Shown: in pieces, positions 57,909-64,000 of the stretch
Numbering within the stretch: position 1 is the stretch's first letter
Layout: each line of letters opens with the position of its first letter
Origin: Streptomyces acidicola
GTDB lineage: Bacteria > Actinomycetota > Actinomycetes > Streptomycetales > Streptomycetaceae
Assembly: GCF_009377235.1 (NCBI RefSeq)
Contig: NZ_VMNX01000003.1
Span: 1-64,000 of the forward strand
DNA: 64,000 bases
Direction of reading: 5' to 3'
Program-made: the position numbers and the translations under genes
Notes under the pieces: generated by a model
What the model was told of the DNA's origin: nothing
The model's database searches: none
What the model saw: only the letters and a program-made list of their open reading frames with translations

Positions 57909-58970
57909 ATGGCAACTCCTGGCATGCGGGTGGTGGTTGTCGGGGCCACCGGAAATGTCGGCACCAGCGTTGTCCAGACGCTGGGCGTGGATCAGCGGAT
58001 CGACTCGATCCTGGGGCTGGCCCGCCGCCTTCCGCAGTGGTCACCGGCGAAGACCGAGTGGGCGAGTGTCGACATCGCAGACGACAGCACCGACCTGGCC
58101 GGTCACTTCGCCGGCGCCGCCGCCGTCGTCCATCTGGCGTGGCTGTTCCAGCCCACGCACCACCCGACGACGACCTGGCGCACGAACGTGCAGGGCAGCT
58201 CCCGGGTCTTCGACGCCGCGGCTGCAGCGGGTGTCCCCGCGCTGATCCACGCGTCCTTCGTCGGGGCCTACTCACCCGGGCCCAAGGACCGGGCCGTGGA
58301 CGAATCGTGGCCCACCGACGGCTGGCCGGATGCGACGCTCTGCCGGGAGAAGGCCTACGTCGAGCGCGTCCTGGACGCCTTCGAACCCCAGCACCCCGAG
58401 ATCCGGGTGGTGCGGATGCGGCCCGGCTTCATGGTCAAGCGGGAAGCCGCATGCGAGCAGCACCGTTTGTTCCGCGGCCCGCTGGTGCCCAAGCGCCTCA
58501 CCCGTCCGGAGCGCATGCCTGCGATCCCGGCCATCCCCGGCATGCGGTACCAGGTTCTGCACACCGACGACGCGGCCGAGGCCTTCCGGGAGGCCACCGT
58601 GCGCACGGTGCGCGGAGCGTTCAACCTGGCTGCTGAACCCGTGGTGGACGCGGCCATGCTGGCCGAGATGTTCGGTGCCCGGACCTTCCCGATGCCGGGC
58701 TGGCCCGTCCGGGCAGCGGTTTCCGCCGCCTGGCGGACGCGTCTGCTGCGTACGCCCCCGTCCCTTTTCGACGCCGTCCTGCACTTCCCGATCATGGACA
58801 CGTCGAGGGCGCAGCGGGAACTGGAGTGGACGCCCCGGTACACCGTCCAGGAGGCGATGCAGGAGTGGCTGTCCGGTCTCCGCGAAGACGCGGGCATGCC
58901 CACCCCACCCCTGGCCTCTCCCGCAGGGCGCGCCGGTGAGGCCAGGACGGAGGCCGGCGCTCGATCATGA
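57909..58970 (+). CDS. NAD-dependent epimerase/dehydratase-like protein
   Basis: A 353-residue extended SDR: VVVVGATGNVGTSVVQTL near residues 7-24, VVHLAW (the GxxHLA-like segment) and CREKAYVERVL, where YxxxK is replaced by CxxxK, so classical catalysis is uncertain. The C-terminal part includes FNLAAEPVVDAAMLAEMFG. It may act on a nucleotide sugar or steroid-like substrate. No operon partner is evident, though the PCMT gene follows at 59061. Confidence 0.78.
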   Translation: MATPGMRVVVVGATGNVGTSVVQTLGVDQRIDSILGLARRLPQWSPAKTEWASVDIADDSTDLAGHFAGAAAVVHLAWLFQPTHHPTTTWRTNVQGSSRVFDAAAAAGVPALIHASFVGAYSPGPKDRAVDESWPTDGWPDATLCREKAYVERVLDAFEPQHPEIRVVRMRPGFMVKREAACEQHRLFRGPLVPKRLTRPERMPAIPAIPGMRYQVLHTDDAAEAFREATVRTVRGAFNLAAEPVVDAAMLAEMFGARTFPMPGWPVRAAVSAAWRTRLLRTPPSLFDAVLHFPIMDTSRAQRELEWTPRYTVQEAMQEWLSGLREDAGMPTPPLASPAGRAGEARTEAGARS

Positions 58971-59060
58971 AGCTGCCCCGGCTGACGGGCAGCGGTGGGT
59001 CGGTGGCCAGGGCGTGGGCGGCGCGCCGTCGCTCCGGGCATCGCACGGAAAGCAGCGGAC

Positions 59061-59708
59061 ATGACCGAAGCCGTCCATCAGCCCGAGGATCTCCTGCGAG
59101 CCGTTCGAGCGGTCGGCGTCAGCGACGAGCGCTTGCTCCAGGCCGTACGAGCGACGCCCCGAGCGGCATTCGTCCCCGCCGGCCATGAAGCGCACGCCTA
59201 CCAGGACGTGCCCATTCCGATCGGGCACGCGCAGGTGACCACGCAGCCCTCGCTCTCAGCCACGATGATCGAGGGGCTTGACCTGAGCGGGGACGAGCAC
59301 GTCCTTGAGATCGGTACCGGCCTCGGCTTCCAGACCGCGCTGCTCGCCCGGTTGGCCGCCGATGTCGTGACCATCGAGATGTGGCCGGAAATCGCCCGGC
59401 AGGCAGGGCGCAACCTTGCCCGGCAGGGCATCCGGAACGTCGAGTTGCGCATCGGGGACGGCAGCGGCGGCGTGCCGGACCGTGCTCCGTACGACGCCGT
59501 CATCGTGTCCGCCGCGTTCCCGGAGGTTCCCGCGCCGCTGGCCGGGCAACTGCGACGCGGCGGCCGTCTCGTACAGCCCATCGGGCCGGGCGGCCGGGAA
59601 AAGGTCGTGTCCTTCCTGCGCACCGCGACGGGGCTGGAGCGCGCGCGGGTACTCACGCCCGCGCGTTTCGTTCGCCTGCATGGACAGTACGGCTTCCCTG
59701 AGGCCTGA
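59061..59708 (+). CDS. pcm: Protein-L-isoaspartate O-methyltransferase
   Basis: A 215-residue SAM methyltransferase: VPIPIGHAQVTTQPSLSATMIEGLDLSGDEHVLEIGTGLGFQTALLA covers the substrate loop and SAM motif I (EIGTGLGF). QPIGPGGRE is the C-terminal motif. It methylates isoaspartyl residues in damaged proteins for repair. ATG 59061 chosen since the family start MTEAV fits; it lies 91 bp after the epimerase gene. Confidence 0.85.
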   Translation: MTEAVHQPEDLLRAVRAVGVSDERLLQAVRATPRAAFVPAGHEAHAYQDVPIPIGHAQVTTQPSLSATMIEGLDLSGDEHVLEIGTGLGFQTALLARLAADVVTIEMWPEIARQAGRNLARQGIRNVELRIGDGSGGVPDRAPYDAVIVSAAFPEVPAPLAGQLRRGGRLVQPIGPGGREKVVSFLRTATGLERARVLTPARFVRLHGQYGFPEA

Positions 59709-59710
59709 GG

Positions 59711-59724
59711 CCTGAGGCCTCAGG
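59711..59724 (+). terminator. Palindrome after pcm
   Basis: CCTGAGGCCTCAGG is a perfect 14-bp palindrome just past the pcm stop, inside a short GAGGCCT repeat. It could end transcription of both this gene and the converging PP2C gene. Confidence 0.4.
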
Positions 59725-59751
59725 AAACGGGCCCTGAGCCGTGAGGAGCGG

Positions 59752-60501
59752 TCATTGGTCCGCGACGCGTGCCAGGGCGAGCGTGATGTTGTCGGGTCCG
59801 CCGGCCGCGATGGCGGCCTTCCACAGTTCGAAGGCGGCCCGGCCGTCGTCGTACTCCCGCAGCAGTTCGTCGATGACGTCGTTCGGCAGCGGGTCGGTCA
59901 GGCCGTCGGTGCAGATCAGGTATCGGTCGCCGGGAGCCAGGGGAGCGGCCGTCACATGCGGGGTGACAGCGCGGTACTTCGAGGTGCCGCCGAGGCACTG
60001 GGTCACGATGGAGGTGGTGCGCTGACCTGGTTCGAGCGGAGGGTTGTCGTCCACGCTGACCTGGAGCAGGCCGTCCCGGGGTGCGGCGAAGACCCGGCTG
60101 TCGCCCACGTTGAACGCCAGCAGCGACTCGGGCAGTATGACGGCGCCCGCGACGGTCGTGCCCATGGTGGCCAGCCCGTCGACGTCGCCGTCGTCGGCGG
60201 CCGCGTAGACCTCGCGGTTGCAGGCGTGCAGTGCTTCGCGGACGTCCTCCTCATTGGTCAGGACAGGCCCGGTCGACGCGAGCCGGCGGACGACCAGGGC
60301 ACTGGCCACCTCGCCGCCGGGCTGACCGCCGAGCCCGTCGGCCACGGCGACGACGAGCGGCGTACCGAGGGGGAACACCAGCGTCTGCGGGTTCTCGGTC
60401 GCGGTGGCGCACAGGGTCCACGGCCCGACGACGAGGCTGTCCTCGTTCCGGTCGCGGATCAGTCCAGGATGGCTGAGCGCACTCACAGCGACGTACGTCA
60501 T
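59752..60501 (-). CDS. PP2C-family Ser/Thr protein phosphatase
   Basis: A 249-residue metal-dependent phosphatase: RNEDSLVV (motif 1), VAVADGLGGQPGGEVAS, GTTVAGAV, FNVGDSRVF, and GGPDNITLALARV at the C-terminus with the metal-binding Asp. It dephosphorylates Ser/Thr, usually opposing a Hanks-type kinase; none is next to it. No transmembrane region. The promoter side carries an octamer repeat. Confidence 0.9.
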   Translation of the reverse strand: MTYVAVSALSHPGLIRDRNEDSLVVGPWTLCATATENPQTLVFPLGTPLVVAVADGLGGQPGGEVASALVVRRLASTGPVLTNEEDVREALHACNREVYAAADDGDVDGLATMGTTVAGAVILPESLLAFNVGDSRVFAAPRDGLLQVSVDDNPPLEPGQRTTSIVTQCLGGTSKYRAVTPHVTAAPLAPGDRYLICTDGLTDPLPNDVIDELLREYDDGRAAFELWKAAIAAGGPDNITLALARVADQ

Positions 60502-60524
60502 CGGGCGCCACCGCCTTCCCTACC

Positions 60525-60580
60525 GGGTCGATGGGTCGATGGGTCGATGGGTCGACGAGTCGATGGGTGGATGGGTCGAT
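60525..60580. repeat. Octamer tandem repeat upstream of the PP2C gene
   Basis: GGGTCGAT is repeated seven times (60525-60580), with one-to-two-base variants GGGTCGAC, GAGTCGAT and GGGTGGAT. It begins 24 bp before the PP2C start and so covers its promoter. Copy number probably varies. Confidence 0.9.
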
Positions 60581-60686
60581 CGTGTGACTCGTGGCTGCCC
60601 GCGATGCTCAACAAGACCATTCTCAAGCGGCCACCCTCGGCAGTGCATCTTGGCCGCAGTGAGCGAGGAAGTGAGGAGGCGGGGCC

Positions 60687-61304
60687 TCAGCCGGCCAGGC
60701 GTTCCACCAGCAGGAAACCGCCGATGACGATCATCATGGCACCGGAGGCGCGGGTGACCGCCCTGGCCGCCGAGGGCCGGGTCTTCAGTACGGTGCGGGC
60801 GAGCATGCCGACGGCGAGGTAGACGAGGGCGCAGGCCGTCATGTGGAGCGTGCCGAGCAGCAGGGTCTGCGCGGCCGTGGGCCAGCCCGCCGAGGGGTCG
60901 ATGAACTGCGGGAACAGTGAGAAGTACAGCAGCAGCGCCTTGGGGTTCAGGCCACTGATCCCGGCTCCTTTGAGCATGATCTGCCCCGGTGCGGAAGCCA
61001 TGGGCTCCGCTGATTCGCCCGGGACCGCCGGCCGCGACAGCACGTGCAGCCCGAGCCACATCAGGTAGGCGGCCCCGGCAACGGTCAGCAAAGTGAGCAG
61101 GGTCGTCGAACTCGCCACGATCACCACCAGGCCGGCCACGGCGAGCAGCGTGTAGCCCGCGTATCCGGCTATCAGCCCGACGACCGCCGGGACGACCGAC
61201 CGCTCCCGCAGCCCCGCCGAGATCGCGTAGGCCCAGTCGGCGCCCGGCGTGAACACCAACAGGAGATCCACTGCCAGGAAGGCCGCCACCGTCGTCGTGT
61301 CCAT
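60687..61304 (-). CDS. LysE-family amino acid exporter
   Basis: A 205-residue membrane protein with about six helices. FTPGADWAYAISAGLRERS near the start and GISGLNPKALLLYF are family motifs of LysE/RhtB exporters. GAGGG precedes ATG 61304. It is divergent from an Lrp/AsnC gene 112 bp away, the classic arrangement in which the regulator senses an amino acid and induces its export. Confidence 0.88.
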   Translation of the reverse strand: MDTTTVAAFLAVDLLLVFTPGADWAYAISAGLRERSVVPAVVGLIAGYAGYTLLAVAGLVVIVASSTTLLTLLTVAGAAYLMWLGLHVLSRPAVPGESAEPMASAPGQIMLKGAGISGLNPKALLLYFSLFPQFIDPSAGWPTAAQTLLLGTLHMTACALVYLAVGMLARTVLKTRPSAARAVTRASGAMMIVIGGFLLVERLAG

Positions 61305-61416
61305 GGATCGTTCCCTCTCACGTTCCCTGCTCCGAGAGGGAAGACTAGGCAGGATCAGCCCAAAAGTGTTTCTGTCTTTTCTTCGCCGTGCCGCCTTGTG
61401 GGGGAGAATCTTTCCC

Positions 61417-61869
61417 ATGGATGCCATCGACCGGAAGATTCTTACCGAGCTGCAGCTGGACGGCCGCCTGACGGTCACCGAGCTCGCCGGCCGGGTGCAA
61501 CTGAGCGTCTCGCCCTGCCATCGACGCCTGCGCGACCTCGAACGGGACGGGGCGATCCGTGGCTACCGCGCCGTCGTCGACCCCGCAGCTGTCGGCCTCC
61601 ATTTCGAAGCCCTGGTCTTCGCCACCCTGCGCTGGGAGGACCGCGCCACCGTCGCCGCGTTCGAGGAGTCCGTGGCCGCCGTCCCGCACGTCATCCAGGC
61701 CCAGCGACTGTTCGGCGACCCCGACTACCTCCTGCGTGTCGCCACCACCGACCTGGCCGCCTACCAGCAGCTGTACGACCAGCAACTGGCCACCCTGCCG
61801 GGCGTTCAGCGACTGACCTCCACCCTCGTCATGAAGCACGTCGTCGACGACCGTCCCCTGCCCGAGTAG
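61417..61869 (+). CDS. Lrp/AsnC-family regulator
   Basis: A 150-residue regulator. The winged-helix DNA-binding part is DAIDRKILTELQLDGRLTVTELAGRVQLSVSPCHRRLRDLE and the C-terminal RAM domain senses an amino acid. ATG 61417 follows GGGGAGA at a 10-base spacing. It likely controls the divergent LysE exporter. Confidence 0.9.
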   Translation: MDAIDRKILTELQLDGRLTVTELAGRVQLSVSPCHRRLRDLERDGAIRGYRAVVDPAAVGLHFEALVFATLRWEDRATVAAFEESVAAVPHVIQAQRLFGDPDYLLRVATTDLAAYQQLYDQQLATLPGVQRLTSTLVMKHVVDDRPLPE

Positions 61870-62212
61870 CGACTGCGCGTCTCGGGGTGGCTCAATCTGC
61901 CGTCCGCCGCTCCGCCTGCCGTCTTTCGCCTCCTCCTTCCCTTCTATTACTCGATAACGGATATGCGGCAGTTACGTCATAATTGAGCACGTCAGCCACG
62001 TCTCCTTGACGGGGTGAGGCGCATGGTCAAGGCACGGCCCCATGTCGATGAGCGGTTGTCGACGGGCGGCGACATGGAGGTGCCCGCCCCCTGAGACCAG
62101 GGCCGCACAGGGCGGCCGACGAACCCAAGACCGAACCCAAGACCGAACCCACGAGCGGCGGACGGAGGAAACCGCAGGGAAGACAACCCACTCACCCACG
62201 TGCGGCCATCCA
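61870..62212. other. Gene-free interval before the histidine kinase
   Basis: No coding region is supported here. It contains an AT-richer patch (about 61944-61985) that may be a promoter, and a 12-bp tandem repeat CGAACCCAAGAC in three copies at 62120-62155 (third copy CGAACCCACGAG). Confidence 0.6.
62120..62155. repeat. 12-bp tandem repeat
   Basis: CGAACCCAAGAC at 62120-62131 and 62132-62143, then CGAACCCACGAG at 62144-62155. It lies 60-90 bp upstream of the histidine kinase start. Confidence 0.9.
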
Positions 62213-64000
62213 ATGACGCCACCAGCGGAAACGGGGTCCGAGATGCACGGACCCGACGACGGGTACGAACGCTACGACGGGTACCGGGAACACGACGAGG
62301 CGACCCGGGCCTTCGCCCAGGGCGGGTCGTCCGGGGCAGTGCTGGCCGGAACGGACTGGGCCCAGACCGCTCTCGGACCCACACGGACGTGGCCGCACCG
62401 GCTCGTGGAGACCCTTCGTGTCGTACTGACCTCCGAGCAGCCGATGGCACTGTTCTGGGGACCCCGGTACGTCCTGCTCTACAACGACGGCTACGCCGGG
62501 ATCATCGGCTCCAAACACCCGAAGGCACTCGGGGCACCGGCCGGGCAGCTGTTCCCCGAGAACTGGGACGACTACACCGGCCCCATGTTCCATTCCGTCG
62601 TCGACCGGCAGCGGGCCATGGTCGTCCGCGACCGGTCGTTCTGTCTCATCCGCCGCGGTTTCCTGGAGCAGACCTACTTCGACATCTCCTTCCAGCCTGT
62701 GTTCCTGGACGACGGCTCCGTCGGCGGGGTGCTGTGCTCCGTGTCGGAGACCACCGGTCGGGTGCTCAGCGAGCGGCGGCTGCGGTTGCTGGCCGAGGTC
62801 GGGGTGCACACCGGCGACCTGTCCGGTCCGGCGGAGGTCGTGCGCGAGATCGCCGAGGTGCTGGCCGCTCACCCCGACGACCTGCCGTTCGCGTACCTCT
62901 ACCTGCCCTCCGAGAAGGACGAACCCGCTCTCGCCGCGTCCACCTGCAGCCCCCCGCCCGCCGGGGCCGTACTGCCGGCGGACGTCACCGCGGAACTCGC
63001 CCGGGGCGTAGCGGTCGTCGTGCCGGCCGAGCCGTTCCTGTGCGGGCCGGCCCCGGCCCGTGACACCGGCCCCGGCACGCCCTCCGACGTGGTACCCACC
63101 GAGGCGCTCGCCCTCCCGCTGAACAACGCGGGCCGGCTGAACGGCGTGCTCGTCGCCGGGATCAACCCCCTGCTCCCGCTGGCCGGCGGCTACCGCGACT
63201 TCCTCGACATCCTCGGGCGGACCGTCACCGCCGCGCTGGCGGCCACACTCGCGCACGAGGAGCAGCGCCAACGCGCCGAGGCCCTGATGGAGCTGGACCA
63301 GGTCAAGACCGCGTTCTTCTCAAGCGTCAGCCATGAACTACGCACACCGCTCACCCTCTTCCTCGGCCCCGTCCAGGACACACTGGCGCAGGAGGACCGG
63401 CCGGAGACGCGCAGACGTCTGGAGATGGCCGAACGCAACGCACTGCGGCTGCTGAAGCTGGTCAACACGCTGCTCGATGTCACGCGCGCCGAGGCCGGGG
63501 CCCTGGAGGGCGACTTCGAACCGGTCGACCTGTCGGCCGTCACCGCCGAGATGGCCGGCATGTTCCGTTCTGTTTTCGAGGCCGCGGGCCTGGGGCTGGA
63601 CGTCGACTGCCCGCCACTGCCACAACCGGTCCACGTGGACCGGGAGATGTACGAGAAGATCATCTTCAACCTGCTCAGCAACGCGCTGAAATTCACCCCG
63701 TCCGGCGGAGTCCGCGTCGCCACGGCGGCCGCCGGAGACCGGGTACGGCTGACGGTGGCGGACACGGGCATCGGCGTCTCGGAGGAGGAACTGCCACGGC
63801 TCTTCGAGCGCTTCCACCAGGTGCACGGGACGCAGGCCCGCTCCCACGAGGGCAGCGGTATCGGCCTGGCACTCGTCAAGGATCTGGTGCAGCAGCACAG
63901 TGGCACCATCGGCGTCAACAGCCGCCCGGGCCAGGGCACCACGTTCACGGTGGAGATTCCCTTCGGCACAGCGCACCTGCCCCGGCCGTCGGCGGCGGAC
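62213..64000 (+). CDS. PAS-GAF sensor histidine kinase (C-terminus cut by window end)
   Basis: The visible 596 residues start with a PAS-like domain (ALGPTRTWPHRLVETLRVVL, FWGPRYVLLYNDGYAGIIG), then a GAF-like region (about 180-340), the HisKA motif SVSHELRTPLTL (phospho-acceptor His374) and HATPase_c (NLLSNALKF, DTGIGV, GSGIGLALVKDLV). The frame is open to 64000, so receiver or phosphatase domains may follow. ATG 62213 is used; ATG 62243 is an in-frame alternative. No membrane helix is seen, so sensing is probably cytoplasmic. Confidence 0.85.
   Translation, partial: MTPPAETGSEMHGPDDGYERYDGYREHDEATRAFAQGGSSGAVLAGTDWAQTALGPTRTWPHRLVETLRVVLTSEQPMALFWGPRYVLLYNDGYAGIIGSKHPKALGAPAGQLFPENWDDYTGPMFHSVVDRQRAMVVRDRSFCLIRRGFLEQTYFDISFQPVFLDDGSVGGVLCSVSETTGRVLSERRLRLLAEVGVHTGDLSGPAEVVREIAEVLAAHPDDLPFAYLYLPSEKDEPALAASTCSPPPAGAVLPADVTAELARGVAVVVPAEPFLCGPAPARDTGPGTPSDVVPTEALALPLNNAGRLNGVLVAGINPLLPLAGGYRDFLDILGRTVTAALAATLAHEEQRQRAEALMELDQVKTAFFSSVSHELRTPLTLFLGPVQDTLAQEDRPETRRRLEMAERNALRLLKLVNTLLDVTRAEAGALEGDFEPVDLSAVTAEMAGMFRSVFEAAGLGLDVDCPPLPQPVHVDREMYEKIIFNLLSNALKFTPSGGVRVATAAAGDRVRLTVADTGIGVSEEELPRLFERFHQVHGTQARSHEGSGIGLALVKDLVQQHSGTIGVNSRPGQGTTFTVEIPFGTAHLPRPSAAD

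Noticed and set aside
60525-62155. CRISPR array
   Set aside because: The repeats at 60525-60580 and 62120-62155 are short, directly abutting units with no spacers and no cas genes nearby.

Overview
High GC throughout, frequent GTG starts, 4-base ATGA/GTGA stop-start overlaps and the gene families present (LAL regulators, SpoIIE-type phosphatases, PP2C, LLM/FMN reductase pairs) all point to a Streptomyces or close actinomycete chromosome. Many broken genes, short tandem repeats and an IS3-type element suggest an accessory region rather than the core.

Layout. 0-3 kb: two gene remnants, a fatty acid desaturase and a multiply frameshifted gene. 3-6.1 kb: a carbohydrate ABC importer operon (lipoprotein and two permeases). 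6.4-17.1 kb: alpha/beta hydrolases, a LAL/LuxR regulator, an AraC regulator, an NmrA-type protein, an LLM flavin monooxygenase with its FMN reductase, and a broken dps. 17.4-19.9 kb: a membrane-bound SpoIIE-type phosphatase. 20-28.1 kb: a LacI-controlled cluster (FAD oxidoreductase, hydantoinase/oxoprolinase A, HExxH protein, permease, Tat-exported glycosidase-like protein). 28.2-33.6 kb: gene debris, a TOPRIM protein, a bicupin, and a TetR/SDR/alcohol dehydrogenase set.

33.9-55.1 kb is the centrepiece: about 21 genes forming a catabolic island. A crotonase at 38902-39657 matches 6-oxocamphor hydrolase, with the five active-site residues His45, His122, His145, Asp154 and Glu244 all present at the same numbering. 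Around it lie a P450 with a 3Fe-4S ferredoxin, a ferredoxin reductase, an SDR dehydrogenase, two acyl-CoA ligases, a CaiB CoA-transferase, an acyl-CoA dehydrogenase, MaoC and crotonase hydratases, a thiolase, a Cys-less thiolase with a DUF35 partner (as in steroid side-chain aldolases), a Rieske oxygenase with ferredoxin, an amidohydrolase, and a three-gene membrane set with cytochrome oxidase III/IV-like subunits. Nine copies of a 16-bp palindrome (ACAAWC-N4-GTTTGT) lie before essentially every transcription unit of this island, including its TetR gene. I infer one TetR-controlled regulon that hydroxylates a bicyclic ketone (camphor or similar), oxidises it to a beta-diketone, opens the ring hydrolytically and degrades the acid as CoA esters.

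55.1-64 kb: an IS3-family element sits just beyond the island. It is followed by CBS-BON, epimerase, isoaspartyl methyltransferase, PP2C, LysE/Lrp genes and the start of a large histidine kinase cut by the window end.
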